Assembly: GCA_017886875.1 (NCBI GenBank)
Contig: JAGHIZ010000069.1
Coordinates: 62,001 to 126,000 of the forward strand
DNA from: Butyricicoccus sp.
GTDB lineage: Bacteria; Bacillota; Clostridia; Oscillospirales; Butyricicoccaceae
Length of the DNA: 64,000 bases
Reading direction: 5' to 3'
In this document: in pieces, positions 17,590 to 26,951 of the stretch
How the letters are laid out: each line of letters opens with the position of its first letter
Numbering within the stretch: position 1 is the stretch's first letter
The notes under the pieces: generated by a model
Told to the model about the DNA's origin: nothing
The model's database searches: none
The model's input: the letters and a program-made list of their open reading frames with translations, nothing else
Program-made: the position numbers and the translations under genes

Positions 17590-18681
17590 ATGGCCTCCAG
17601 ATTGTTTCAGTCTATTATTCTTCAAATGAAAGATACCGTCGACCGTACTATTGGTATGATTGACGCTACAGGTTCTGTAATCGCCTGCACTGACCTGCCA
17701 CGAATTGGCGAAATGCGTGAAGATGCTGTGACCGAACTCGGATATGTTGGAGATATGGTGCGTTTCGGTGGTTATACCTACCGTACAGTTTCCGACAGGT
17801 CTAGCCGCTTTGAATACGCTGTTTTTGTTCAGGGTGAAGATGAGCTTGCTCGCTCCGTTTGCTCTATGGCAGCTGTTGCAGTTAATAATATTAAAACTCT
17901 TTATGATGAAAAGCATGATAAGGCTACATTTGTTAAAAATATCATCTTAGATAATATCCTTCCGGGTGATATCTATATTAAATCAAGAGAACTGCATTTT
18001 GGTAATGATGTTCCAAGAGTTGTTTTTTTAGTTCATCAGCTAGAACGTGCAGATGTTGCAGCTATTGATGTTATAAGCGGTTTATTCCCAGATAAGCAAA
18101 AAGACTTTGTTCTTCATATCAGCGAAAGTGATATTGTTGTTGTTAAGGAAGTTAAGGCAAACAGCGACAACAAGGAGCTTGTAAAATGTGCTAAGGCTAT
18201 TGAAAATGCACTTAATAGCGAGCTTTTAATTAAGTCTATTATCGGTATAGGTTCTGTTGCAACTCAATTAAAGGATATTGCTAAATCATTTAAAGAAGCT
18301 CAGGTTTCCATTGAAGTTGGAAGCGTATTCGATACAGAAAAGGCTATTGTTAGCTATGAAAATCTTGGTATTGGTCGTTTGATTTACCAGTTACCTACAA
18401 CACTTTGCGAAATGTTCCTAAATGAAGTGTTTAAAAAAGGCTCTATCGACTCTTTAGACCAAGAAACACTTTATACTATTCAGAAATTCTTTGAAAATAA
18501 CCTAAATGTTTCTGAAACTTCAAGAAAGCTCTTTGTTCACCGTAATACTCTTGTTTACCGCTTAGAGAAAATTAAAAAACTAACTGGTCTTGACCTTCGT
18601 GAATTTGACCATGCTATTGTATTTAAAGTAGCTCTAATGGTTCGTAAGTACCTTGAAAGCCGTGAGGAAGGTCGTATGTAA
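17590..18681 (+). CDS. CdaR/PucR-type transcriptional regulator
   Basis: A 363-residue cytoplasmic regulator. The N-terminal 130 residues resemble the sugar-diacid recognition domain (GMIDATGSVIACTDLPRIGE), the centre is a GGDEF-like regulatory domain, and the C-terminus is the PucR helix-turn-helix (NLNVSETSRKLFVHRNTLVYR) followed by the usual LREFDHAI tail. Members activate sugar-acid or nitrogen-related genes, but no such genes are nearby, so the target is unknown. The ATG at 17590 follows AAAGGTGA; a TTG at 17569 lies upstream of that site and is rejected. It is followed by a terminator that overlaps the next promoter. Confidence 0.82.
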   Translation: MASRLFQSIILQMKDTVDRTIGMIDATGSVIACTDLPRIGEMREDAVTELGYVGDMVRFGGYTYRTVSDRSSRFEYAVFVQGEDELARSVCSMAAVAVNNIKTLYDEKHDKATFVKNIILDNILPGDIYIKSRELHFGNDVPRVVFLVHQLERADVAAIDVISGLFPDKQKDFVLHISESDIVVVKEVKANSDNKELVKCAKAIENALNSELLIKSIIGIGSVATQLKDIAKSFKEAQVSIEVGSVFDTEKAIVSYENLGIGRLIYQLPTTLCEMFLNEVFKKGSIDSLDQETLYTIQKFFENNLNVSETSRKLFVHRNTLVYRLEKIKKLTGLDLREFDHAIVFKVALMVRKYLESREEGRM

Positions 18682-18791
18682 TACGGTGACAAAATGGAAA
18701 CATTACCCGAAAAACGACAAAAATAACCGTTTTATGCAACAATTTGACCATAGTAAATATGTGAAAAATTTATGTATAACGGGAAATGTTC

Positions 18792-18851
18792 TGGAAATTT
18801 AAAAAAGAATGTGGTATAATAGCTTAGAGTAGCTATTATACCATTTTTTTG
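18792..18851 (+). promoter_or_regulatory. Overlapping terminator hairpin and ftsE promoter
   Basis: TGGAAA (18792-18797), 17 bases, then TATAAT (18815-18820) in a TG-extended context form a promoter. The same TATAAT lies in the left arm of a perfect 12-bp hairpin (18813-18824 with 18831-18842) followed by ATTTTTTTG. Transcripts arriving from upstream would form a terminator, while those starting here begin in the loop and cannot. Confidence 0.75.
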
Positions 18852-18930
18852 TATATTTAGTTGCTTAATCGGTAGATTTCAGTTTAAAATCCAGATAATT
18901 AACTGAAATACAAGGAGGTTTCACACTGCC

Positions 18931-20433
18931 GTGATAAGAATGAGCGACGTCAGCATGGAATATGATAACGGTGTCCGTGCAGTAAAAAAAGCGACGCTGC
19001 GAATTGACGAAGGGGAATTTGTATTTTTAGTCGGTCCATCTGGTTCGGGTAAATCAACTCTTATAAAATTATTAACTGGAGAGGTAAAACCTACCTCTGG
19101 TCGTATTGTTGTTAATAACTACAATATTGGTGCAATAAAAAAACGAGAAATCCCTTATTTACGTCGTACTTTGGGCGGTGTTTTTCAGGATTTTCGCCTG
19201 ATTGAGAAAAAAACTGTATATGAAAATGTTGCATTTGCTATGCGTGCTGTTGGTGCGAAAAATCGTGCAATCCGAAAACGTGTACCTTATGTGCTTGACC
19301 TTGTAGGTCTTAGTGAAAAAGCTGATACTCGTCCACTTGAATTATCTGGTGGCGAACAACAACGTGTTGCTATCGCTAGAGCGTTGGTAAATAACCCTCG
19401 TTTGATTATCGCTGATGAGCCAACTGGTAACTTAGACCCTGTAAGGTCTTATGAGCTTATGACGCTCTTTGAAAAAATTAATGAACTTGGCACTACTATA
19501 TTAATTGTTACACATGAAAAAGAACTTGTAGATGAGTTTGAAAAACGTGTTATTATGATTGATAATGGTGAAATCGTAAGTGATGCAACAGGTCGTTATT
19601 ATGCTGATGATGAGTATTATGACGATGACTACATAGAAGAACAGGTTCAAGAGAATATTGATGAGCAACCTAAGGTATTACAGCCAGAAGATGCTGCAAA
19701 TGCTACGCTTACTATGCTTTTTGAGCGTTTAAACGCTAAAAAAACAGAAGAACCAACAAAAGAAGAAATGACTCAAGATACAAAACCAATATCAAATGAT
19801 ATTGAAATTACAAGTCAAACTGCTTTATTATCATCAGATGATGATACTATGAATGATATTCAAAAACAGGCGGCACAAGATATTGTACTACATATGGAAA
19901 GTAAACAAGATTATAAGGCTAATGAGATTGAAACTGAGCAGCCAGATATTACTGAAATAGTTAATAATTCTGAAACTGAACAGCAAGAAGTTAGTCAGCC
20001 TGAAGTTAGCAATCCTGAAACTGAGCAGCAGGAAGTTAGTCAGCCTGAAGTTAGCAATCCTGAAGCTGAACAGCCAGAAGTTAGCCAGCATGAAGTTGAT
20101 AATTCTGAAGCTGAACAGCCAGAAACTAATCAGCCTGAAGTTAATGACAGTGACAAGCCAGAAAATAAATCTCAACAAGCTGAAAATCCTACTAAAGAAC
20201 AAATGCCAAATTTATCTCAGTTTTCTAATCGTGTTGGTATGAATACGGCTATGATGAGCCGTAAACAACCACAAAGAGTAAAAACAAGTGTGGGAAGTGT
20301 AGATGCGTCGCTTGAAGAGCTTATACAGCGTTTTGAGCAGCGTGTAGGTATAAAAGATAATAATAAAGAACAAGCAGGTGGAGAAACAGAAAATGAGCAG
20401 AAAAACGCAGAAACCGAAGCGTCGCAACAGTAA
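18931..20433 (+). CDS. ftsE: Cell division ATP-binding protein FtsE with a long repeat-bearing C-terminal tail
   Basis: Residues 1-228 are a typical FtsE: Walker [10 protein letters not shown], signature LSGGEQQRV, Walker [13 protein letters not shown] and the switch histidine in VTHE. FtsE is the cytoplasmic ATPase of the FtsEX complex, which gates cell-wall hydrolases at division. About 270 further residues follow, unlike the usual 220-230-residue protein. They are acidic and rich in Glu, Gln, Pro and Ser, with four exact-length 15-residue repeats at 348-407, and end in a charged, probably helical part. GTG is the start, twelve bases after AAGGAGG. It overlaps ftsX by 41 bases. Confidence 0.93.
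   Translation: MIRMSDVSMEYDNGVRAVKKATLRIDEGEFVFLVGPSGSGKSTLIKLLTGEVKPTSGRIVVNNYNIGAIKKREIPYLRRTLGGVFQDFRLIEKKTVYENVAFAMRAVGAKNRAIRKRVPYVLDLVGLSEKADTRPLELSGGEQQRVAIARALVNNPRLIIADEPTGNLDPVRSYELMTLFEKINELGTTILIVTHEKELVDEFEKRVIMIDNGEIVSDATGRYYADDEYYDDDYIEEQVQENIDEQPKVLQPEDAANATLTMLFERLNAKKTEEPTKEEMTQDTKPISNDIEITSQTALLSSDDDTMNDIQKQAAQDIVLHMESKQDYKANEIETEQPDITEIVNNSETEQQEVSQPEVSNPETEQQEVSQPEVSNPEAEQPEVSQHEVDNSEAEQPETNQPEVNDSDKPENKSQQAENPTKEQMPNLSQFSNRVGMNTAMMSRKQPQRVKTSVGSVDASLEELIQRFEQRVGIKDNNKEQAGGETENEQKNAETEASQQ
19972..20151 (+). repeat. Four 45-bp tandem repeats inside the ftsE tail
   Basis: The encoded units are [15 protein letters not shown] twice, [15 protein letters not shown] and [15 protein letters not shown], each 15 residues, filling 180 bp exactly. 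A fifth, more diverged 14-residue unit precedes them (residues 334-347). The first two copies are nearly identical in DNA, suggesting recent duplication. Confidence 0.93.
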
Positions 20434-21316
20434 GACTGGAATAAGTTATTTCTGGTCAGAAGGTATTCATAATATCTTTTTAAATGGATTTATGAGCTTT
20501 GCTGCGGTCACTATTATTTTAGCTTGCCTTTTAATCACCGGTAGTATTGTACTTATTTCCTATAATGTAGACCTCAATATTAAAAACTTACAAGAAGATA
20601 GCGAAATTATGCTATTTATTGATGAGTCAGTTACAGATGAGCAAGCCGTTAATATGAAAAGTGAGCTTGAAAAGATTAAAAATGTAAATACCGTTCAATT
20701 CCAGTCAGCGGAGGAGTCACTAGATGACCTTCGTGACCAGCTCGGCTCTGATAGTGATATATTAGATGGTTATAATTCAGATAACAATTTTATGAGAAAT
20801 GCTTATCGCATTACTCTTAAAAATCTGGAAAGTGCAGAGCAGACAAGTGAACAAATTAGAAAAATAGATGGTGTGGCTAAGGTGGTAATACAAGAAACCA
20901 CTATGCAAATGCTTGTAAATGTTCAAAATGTATTTAGAATAGTTTCATTTACTCTTATTGCTGCCTTAGGTGCTATATCTATTGTTATTATTGCAAACAC
21001 TGTAAAGCTTGCAATGTTTGCAAGACGTGAGGAAATCGCAATAGAAAAAATGGTTGGTGCTACAAACTGGTTTATCCGTTGGCCATTTGTAATTGAAGGT
21101 ATGGTTTTAGGCTTTATCTCTGGCGGTTTAGCGGCTCTTGCTGAATGGGGCATTTATGAGAAACTCGTTCAAACGGTTACAAGTGCTATTCCACAGTTTG
21201 AAATGGCTCAATTCCATGAGTTCGGTACAGCTTTGATACTTATTTTCCTAGGTGCAGGTATTATTATAGGTGTTGGCGGTGCAGTTTTATCTATGCGTCG
21301 TTTCCTTGATGTTTAA
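20393..21316 (+). CDS. ftsX: Cell division protein FtsX
   Basis: The membrane partner of FtsE. It has a basic N-terminus, a first membrane helix (about 28-52), an extracytoplasmic domain (about 55-170) of the kind that contacts periplasmic hydrolase activators, and three further helices containing the ABC permease FtsX motif AMFARREEIAIEKMVGAT. Length is 307 residues, as usual. The ATG at 20393 is nine bases after AGGTGGAG; the in-frame GTG at 20378 lies inside that site. Next to it is an M23 hydrolase with a coiled coil, its likely partner. Confidence 0.93.
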   Translation: MSRKTQKPKRRNSKTGISYFWSEGIHNIFLNGFMSFAAVTIILACLLITGSIVLISYNVDLNIKNLQEDSEIMLFIDESVTDEQAVNMKSELEKIKNVNTVQFQSAEESLDDLRDQLGSDSDILDGYNSDNNFMRNAYRITLKNLESAEQTSEQIRKIDGVAKVVIQETTMQMLVNVQNVFRIVSFTLIAALGAISIVIIANTVKLAMFARREEIAIEKMVGATNWFIRWPFVIEGMVLGFISGGLAALAEWGIYEKLVQTVTSAIPQFEMAQFHEFGTALILIFLGAGIIIGVGGAVLSMRRFLDV

Positions 21317-21337
21317 TTTTATTGAAAGGATTTTTGT

Positions 21338-22585
21338 ATGTTAAGTAAAAAAGCAGTTCGTGTAGTTTCTGTTGTAATTGCCATTGCATTACTTATAACA
21401 ATGGTAGCAGGTGGATTGATTTCAATTATGAGCACTGCAAGTGCGGCTTCAGTATCTGAGCTTCAAAGTCAGCTATCTGATATTGAAAGCCAAAAGAAAG
21501 AACTTCAGTCCGTACTAAATAGCTTAGAAGGTGAGATTGAAAACACAACCGAAAAAATTACTGTTTTGACCGACCAAATAGAGGTAACAAAGAGCGATAT
21601 CCAAAAAACTGAAGAAATTATCGAAAGCTATGATGAACAAATTGCCGATAAAGAAGTCGAAATAGAAGAAGCTCAGGTTAAACTTGATGAGCAAACCGAG
21701 CTTTTTGAAACTCGTATGCGTGTTATGTACGAAAATGGCAATCAAATCGGCTATCTTGATGTTGTTTTAGGCTCAAAAAGCTTTTCAGATATGCTTTCCA
21801 GACTGGAAGTTGTAAGCGAAATCATGCAAAGCGATAAAAAAATCGTAAATGATTATAAGCAGGCTAAAGCAGACCTTGAAGATGCTAAACAGGCTTTAAT
21901 TGATAGCCAAAATGAACAGAAAGCTTATAAAGAGTCACTTGAGGAAAAAAATGAAACCTTAGAAACTCAAAGGGAAGAACTTCAAACAACTAAGGCAAAG
22001 CTTGAAGATGATGCTGATAAGGCTGATGCTGAAAAAGCAGCGTTAGAAGCTGAAAAGCAAGCTATAAGAGATGAGATTGCAGAAATCTCAAGAAAGAGTG
22101 CAGAAGAAGCTGCAAAGAAAGCTCAACAGCAGCAACAATCTAACTCATCATCAAATAATAGCAGCGGTGGCGGTTCTTCAGTTCCAAGTGGTAGCGGTAC
22201 TATTTCAGTATGGCCTGCACCATCTTATGTAAGAATTAGTAGTGGATTTGGTTCCAGAGGTGCTCCTACTGCTGGTGCAAGCACTTATCATAAAGGCGTT
22301 GACCTTGCAGGACCTTCAAATTCTGCTATTGTAGCTGCCGGCTCAGGTACAGTAGTTAAGAGTTATTACTCTTCTTCTTATGGTAACTATGTAGCTATTG
22401 ACCATGGTGGCGGTATTGTTACAGGTTATGCACATATGAATAGTCGTTCGGTATCAGTTGGTCAGACCGTTTCAGCAGGTCAACAAATTGGTAAACTTGG
22501 TTCAACTGGTATTTCCACAGGACCTCATCTTCATTTTGAAGTGTTTGTCAACGGTTCAGCTGTAAACCCTATGAATTATTTCTAA
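21338..22585 (+). CDS. Secreted M23 (LytM) murein hydrolase with coiled coil
   Basis: A signal peptide (about 1-36, ending ASA) leads to a long coiled coil (about 38-265), a serine/asparagine/glycine linker and a C-terminal LytM domain. Zinc ligands are complete: H318 and D322 in YHKGVDL and the HLH at 397-399, so it should be an active endopeptidase rather than only an activator. The architecture is that of EnvC/PcsB-type proteins controlled by FtsEX through their coiled coils. Its position 21 bases after ftsX supports that role, which is inferred. Confidence 0.9.
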   Translation: MLSKKAVRVVSVVIAIALLITMVAGGLISIMSTASAASVSELQSQLSDIESQKKELQSVLNSLEGEIENTTEKITVLTDQIEVTKSDIQKTEEIIESYDEQIADKEVEIEEAQVKLDEQTELFETRMRVMYENGNQIGYLDVVLGSKSFSDMLSRLEVVSEIMQSDKKIVNDYKQAKADLEDAKQALIDSQNEQKAYKESLEEKNETLETQREELQTTKAKLEDDADKADAEKAALEAEKQAIRDEIAEISRKSAEEAAKKAQQQQQSNSSSNNSSGGGSSVPSGSGTISVWPAPSYVRISSGFGSRGAPTAGASTYHKGVDLAGPSNSAIVAAGSGTVVKSYYSSSYGNYVAIDHGGGIVTGYAHMNSRSVSVGQTVSAGQQIGKLGSTGISTGPHLHFEVFVNGSAVNPMNYF

Positions 22586-22595
22586 TTTAAAACTT

Positions 22596-22624
22596 AAAGG
22601 TACGCCTTTTAGGTGTACCTTTTT
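22596..22624 (+). terminator. Terminator after the M23 hydrolase
   Basis: An 11-bp stem with one G-T pair (22596-22606 with 22612-22622) runs into a short T-run. The S41 protease gene starts only 28 bases later, so partial readthrough is likely. Confidence 0.8.
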
Positions 22625-22652
22625 AATTATAAAACACAAAAGGAGTCACAAA

Positions 22653-23849
22653 ATGGCAAAATCAGTTTCAATTCAAAAAACAGTGGCTTGTTCGATTTTA
22701 TCCGCTGCAATCGCTTTTTCTGGTTCTTACGCTATAATGCGTTATCGTTTTAATTTAGAGTTTCCAGATTATAAACAAGATGAAGCGATTTATGGCAAAA
22801 TAGGGGAAATTCGCAGAACAATAGATGCGTATTATGTTGGGGAATATGAAACGCAAGATGCAGTTGATATGGCTGCTGCTGGATATGTTGCAGGAATTGG
22901 CGATGTATGGAGTAGTTATATGTCAAAAGAGGACTATGAAGAATATTCTCTTAGTTTTTCAGGTCAATCTTTTGGTGTGGGGCTTTATACCTCTTACAGT
23001 GCCGAAAAAAATCAAATTCGTGTTGTAGAGATTTTTAAAGGCTCAGATGCTGAAAATCTAGGAGTTAAAAAAGGGGATATAATTCTAGGTGCTGAGGGTA
23101 AAACCGTAGAAAAAGATGGGTATCAAGCTGTTATTGATGCGGTTGCAGGTGATGAGGGCACTATGGCAAATGTAACTATTTTAAAGGCTGATACAGGCGA
23201 AACCCAAGAACTTCAAATGGAGCGTAAAACAACTGAGCAAGTAATGGCAAGCGGTTATATGCTATCTGATGGCAAAACTGGAATGATTAGAATTTATAAT
23301 TTCCGAAAAGGCTCAGAGGAGCAAATGATAAATGAAGTTGACAGACTGCTTGCAGAAGGTGCAACTCAAATAGTATTTGATGTCAGAAATAACCCAGGAG
23401 GTGCAGTTGTAAGTGTATGTGATGCTCTTGACTATTTATTGCCAGAAGGTACTATTATGACACTTAAAACCAAAGCGGGCAATAAAACTGTCTATGACTC
23501 AGATAAAAATGAAATAAATGTACCTATGGCAGTTTTAGTAAATGAACAGTCCATAAGTGCTGCTGAATTTTTTGCAGCCGCACTTCAAGAATATGATAAG
23601 GCTGTTATAGTTGGTGAAAAAACTATCGGTAAAGGTTATTCACAGCAAAGCTATGTATTAAGTGATGGCTCTGCACTTCATTTGTCTGACCAAGAATATT
23701 TTACTCCAAGTGGTAAAACACTAATTGGTACTGGTGTTACTACAGATGTGGAAAGCAAACCTAATGATAATTTTGATTTATATTTCACAGATGAAGCTGA
23801 TGATGCACAGCTTGAGGCAGCTTTAAACTATCTAAATAGTAATAAATAG
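22653..23849 (+). CDS. C-terminal processing protease, S41 family
   Basis: A 398-residue membrane-anchored serine protease: N-terminal membrane helix (about 10-27), a PDZ domain (about 100-185) and the S41 core. By alignment with the plant and Bacillus enzymes the catalytic serine is S302 in NEQSISAAE and the lysine is K327 in TIGKG, 25 residues apart as in that family. It probably trims secreted or wall-associated proteins. It follows the FtsEX-hydrolase genes, and a regulatory cleavage of the hydrolase is possible but only inferred. Confidence 0.9.
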   Translation: MAKSVSIQKTVACSILSAAIAFSGSYAIMRYRFNLEFPDYKQDEAIYGKIGEIRRTIDAYYVGEYETQDAVDMAAAGYVAGIGDVWSSYMSKEDYEEYSLSFSGQSFGVGLYTSYSAEKNQIRVVEIFKGSDAENLGVKKGDIILGAEGKTVEKDGYQAVIDAVAGDEGTMANVTILKADTGETQELQMERKTTEQVMASGYMLSDGKTGMIRIYNFRKGSEEQMINEVDRLLAEGATQIVFDVRNNPGGAVVSVCDALDYLLPEGTIMTLKTKAGNKTVYDSDKNEINVPMAVLVNEQSISAAEFFAAALQEYDKAVIVGEKTIGKGYSQQSYVLSDGSALHLSDQEYFTPSGKTLIGTGVTTDVESKPNDNFDLYFTDEADDAQLEAALNYLNSNK

Positions 23850-23887
23850 GCAAAATGATGAAAATGTAAAAGTTCGGCAAAGGTTGC

Positions 23888-23916
23888 TTGACATTGTGCA
23901 AAACACTACATATAAT
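23888..23916 (+). promoter_or_regulatory. Consensus sigma-A promoter for greA-lysS
   Basis: TTGACA (23888-23893) and TATAAT (23911-23916) both match the consensus perfectly with the ideal 17-base spacer. The start codon of greA is 56 bases downstream. Confidence 0.93.
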
Positions 23917-23971
23917 TAAATAATGCACATAATAAGTTAAATTAAATTTATAATAAAGAAGGTATTTAAAC

Positions 23972-24445
23972 ATGGCTAAGGAAATTAAACTCTCTCAAGA
24001 AAGTCTGGATAATTACAAGCAGGAATTAGAGTACCTAAAAACCACTCGTGCTGATGAAGTTGCAGAACAGCTTAAAGAAGCTCGTTCTTTTGGTGACCTT
24101 TCAGAAAACGCTGAATATGATGAAGCTAAAAATGAACAGGGTAAACTTTATTCTCGTATTGCAGAATTAGAGGAAATAATTAAACATGCGGTTGTTGTTT
24201 CTGGTGATACTTATGCTGCAGATGAGGTTTCCCCAGGTTGCCGTTTTGTTGTTGAAGATTTAGAATTCGGTGATAAAGAAGAATATCACTTTGTTGGTTC
24301 TCAGGAAGCTAACCCAATGGAAGGTAAAATATCTGATGAATCTCCATTTGGTAAAGCTGTACTAGGTCACAAGGTTGGCGATGTTGTACAGGTTGAAGCT
24401 CCTATTGGTACTGTTTCTTACAAAATTGTTGAGCTAAAGAAGTAA
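23972..24445 (+). CDS. greA: Transcription elongation factor GreA
   Basis: A 157-residue factor that rescues backtracked RNA polymerase by stimulating cleavage of the nascent RNA 3' end. The N-terminal antiparallel coiled coil carries the acidic tip (DLSENAEYDEAKNEQ) that reaches the active site; the C-terminal FKBP-like domain follows from about residue 80 (SPFGKAVLGHKVGDVV). It has a strong promoter of its own and lies 27 bases before lysS, with which it is probably co-transcribed. Confidence 0.96.
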   Translation: MAKEIKLSQESLDNYKQELEYLKTTRADEVAEQLKEARSFGDLSENAEYDEAKNEQGKLYSRIAELEEIIKHAVVVSGDTYAADEVSPGCRFVVEDLEFGDKEEYHFVGSQEANPMEGKISDESPFGKAVLGHKVGDVVQVEAPIGTVSYKIVELKK

Positions 24446-24472
24446 AAATATAAAGAAAAGGTGAATAAAATA

Positions 24473-25966
24473 ATGTCAAATGAACAGAAGGAAATGACAC
24501 AAGCAGAGCTTGGGGAGCTGCTGCGTATACGTCGTGAAAAGCTGTCCGAACTTCAAAATGCAGGTAATGACCCATTTCAGCAGGTGCGTTATGAGCGTAC
24601 ACACTATACAACCGATGTTAAAAACAATTTCGATGAGATGGAAGGCAAAACTGTAAGCCTTGCAGGTCGTATGATGTCCAAGCGTATTATGGGTAAGGCA
24701 TCTTTTGCTGACCTTTCCGACCGCTATGGCAGACTGCAAATGTATGTTAAGCGTGATGTTTTAGGTGAAGACGAATACAAGGCATTTAAAAAGCTTGATA
24801 TTGGCGATTTAGTTGGTATTGAAGGTGAGGTTTTCCGCACTCAAAAGGGCGAAATCTCTGTTATTGTATCTAAGCTTGTTTTACTTTCTAAAAACTTAAT
24901 TCCACTACCTGAAAAGTGGCATGGTTTAAAAGACACCGACCTTCGTTATCGTCAGCGTTATGTAGACCTTATTATTAACCCTGATGTTCGTGATACTTTT
25001 GAAAAACGTTCAAAAATCGTGCGTGAAATCCGTAACTTTATGGACTCACGTGGATTTATGGAAGTTGAAACTCCATGTCTAAACACTATTCCAGGTGGTG
25101 CGGCTGCTCGTCCTTTTATCACTCACCATAATGCTCTTGATATTGATATGTATATGCGTATAGCTACTGAGCTACACTTAAAGCGTCTTATCGTTGGCGG
25201 TTTTGAGCAAGTATACGAAATTGGTCGTATTTTCCGTAATGAGGGTATGGACACCAAGCATAACCCAGAATTTACAACTATTGAACTTTATCAGGCTTAC
25301 ACCGATTATGTAGGTATGATGGATATTACTGAAGATATGATTGTCCATGTTTGTGAAAAGGTTCTTGGCACAACTAAGGTGACATATCAAGGTGTAGAAA
25401 TCGACTTTACAAAGGGCTGGAAGCGTATGACTATGGCTGATGCTGTTAAGGAATACTCTGGTCTTGACTTTATGGCTATGGACGCTCAGCAAGCTCTTGA
25501 GGCTGTTAAGGCTAAGGGCTTAACCCCAGAGAAAAATAAAGATAGTTGGGGTGATTTGCTTGCATTCTGCTATGAGGAGTTTGTAGAGGAAAATCTAATG
25601 CAACCAACATTTATCACTGATTATCCAGTAGAAATTTCTCCACTTGCTAAGCGTAAGCCATCTGACCCAAGACTAACCGAGCGTTTTGAGCTATTTGTTT
25701 ATGGTAGAGAGCTTGCTAATGCATTCTCTGAACTTAATGACCCAATCGACCAGAGAGGTCGTTTTGAACGTCAGGTAGAACTTCGTGCTCAAGGTGATGA
25801 TGAAGCTAATATGATGGACGATGATTTTATTACTGCTCTTGAGTATGGTATGCCACCAACAGGCGGTATGGGTATGGGTATCGACCGTTTGGTTATGTTC
25901 CTAACCGATTCTTCTTCTATTCGTGATGTGCTTCTGTTCCCAACTATGAAGCCTCTTGATAAGTAA
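24473..25966 (+). CDS. lysS: Lysyl-tRNA synthetase, class II
   Basis: Charges lysine tRNA. An anticodon-binding OB fold occupies about residues 50-160, then the class II catalytic core with motif 2 ([15 protein letters not shown]) and motif 3 (GMGIDRLVM). It has 497 residues, normal length. The ATG at 24473 follows AAAAGGTGA by eight bases; the GTG at 24461 is part of that binding site. No T-box leader was seen. A terminator follows. Confidence 0.95.
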   Translation: MSNEQKEMTQAELGELLRIRREKLSELQNAGNDPFQQVRYERTHYTTDVKNNFDEMEGKTVSLAGRMMSKRIMGKASFADLSDRYGRLQMYVKRDVLGEDEYKAFKKLDIGDLVGIEGEVFRTQKGEISVIVSKLVLLSKNLIPLPEKWHGLKDTDLRYRQRYVDLIINPDVRDTFEKRSKIVREIRNFMDSRGFMEVETPCLNTIPGGAAARPFITHHNALDIDMYMRIATELHLKRLIVGGFEQVYEIGRIFRNEGMDTKHNPEFTTIELYQAYTDYVGMMDITEDMIVHVCEKVLGTTKVTYQGVEIDFTKGWKRMTMADAVKEYSGLDFMAMDAQQALEAVKAKGLTPEKNKDSWGDLLAFCYEEFVEENLMQPTFITDYPVEISPLAKRKPSDPRLTERFELFVYGRELANAFSELNDPIDQRGRFERQVELRAQGDDEANMMDDDFITALEYGMPPTGGMGMGIDRLVMFLTDSSSIRDVLLFPTMKPLDK

Positions 25967-25979
25967 GTAATATTTATAG

Positions 25980-26017
25980 CAGTCTATTTCACTTTTGTGA
26001 TTTAGGCTGTTTTTTTA
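25980..26017 (+). terminator. Terminator after lysS
   Basis: A 13-nt arm (25980-25992) pairs with 25997-26009, with a 2x2 mismatch in the middle and a TTTT loop, followed by a run of T residues. Confidence 0.85.
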
Positions 26018-26054
26018 TGTATGCAACCATCAGTTGCTAAAATATAAAGCTTAG

Positions 26055-26085
26055 TTGATAGACATATAAATAGCTATTTGATAGA
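26055..26085 (+). repeat. Direct repeat TTGATAGA upstream of the XRE gene
   Basis: TTGATAGA occurs at 26055-26062 and 26078-26085, 23 bases apart, or about two helical turns, just before the regulator gene. It may be its own operator; no other support. Confidence 0.3.
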
Positions 26086-26116
26086 ATAAGCCCATAAGTA
26101 TAAAGGAGTGAGTATT

Positions 26117-26896
26117 ATGACTTTGGGTGAAAAAATTTATAAGCTTAGAAATGACAAAGGTTTTTCTCAAAGCGATTTAGCAGAAAAGCTTTCTGTTTCA
26201 AGACAATCTGTTTCTAAATGGGAAAATAATAGTGCGGCTCCAGAGCTTGAAAAACTTATAAAGCTTGCAGAGATATTTAATATAACACTTGATGAGCTTG
26301 TTAAAGATGAAAAGAAAGAAGATGAAAAAAGCGATTATGTAAAAATACCCAGTATACAGACAAGAAAAATCGTAGGAACAATTTTACTTTGCACAGCAGT
26401 TTGTGCATGCTTACTTCTTATGGTTACAAACGGTATAAGCGGTTTAATTGCAGGTATTATGTTGTCATCTCCAATTATTGCATGTGGCATTATTTGTTTA
26501 ACTGTTTCAAAACATACGGTTTTATGGTGTAGTTGGGGAGTATATATTGTAATTGATTTATTTTTACTATATGCAACAGGAATAAGACAAGCAAGTATAT
26601 TACATACGCATATATGGACTAGCTCTATGAATTATACAAGACTTATAACAGCATGGGTGCTATTTATTGTACTTGTTATTATGATAGCAATAACTGCTTA
26701 TATTTTTCAGAAAAATAGCACAAAAGCAAGTAAAAATCAGCTTATAAAAGCCTTGGCATTTGCAGCTATTGTTCAGATAATAGTTATGATTTTCCCATAT
26801 ACACCAAATAATATTATTATGTTTATAATAAGCTATCTCGGAATAATTAGCATAACAAATGCACTTATTTTTATAGCAAGATATTTAAAAAAATAA
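26117..26896 (+). CDS. XRE-family DNA-binding protein fused to a membrane domain
   Basis: Residues 1-65 form a Cro/CI-type helix-turn-helix (FSQSDLAEKLSVSRQSVSKWE). After a charged linker come about six hydrophobic segments between residues 85 and 255. This architecture is widespread in Firmicutes, where the membrane part may sense stress or a ligand, but few members have known roles. The ATG at 26117 is preceded by AAAGGAG (26102-26108); GTG at 26108 lies in that site. It begins the accessory-looking stretch before flagellin. Confidence 0.85.
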   Translation: MTLGEKIYKLRNDKGFSQSDLAEKLSVSRQSVSKWENNSAAPELEKLIKLAEIFNITLDELVKDEKKEDEKSDYVKIPSIQTRKIVGTILLCTAVCACLLLMVTNGISGLIAGIMLSSPIIACGIICLTVSKHTVLWCSWGVYIVIDLFLLYATGIRQASILHTHIWTSSMNYTRLITAWVLFIVLVIMIAITAYIFQKNSTKASKNQLIKALAFAAIVQIIVMIFPYTPNNIIMFIISYLGIISITNALIFIARYLKK

Positions 26897-26951
26897 TAAA
26901 TATTATTTTTACAATGCACTTGACGATATAGAAATCAAAGGAGGTATCATT

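Noticed and set aside
19972..20151. A CRISPR-like repeat array
   Set aside because: The 45-bp units are contiguous without spacers and translate in frame within ftsE.
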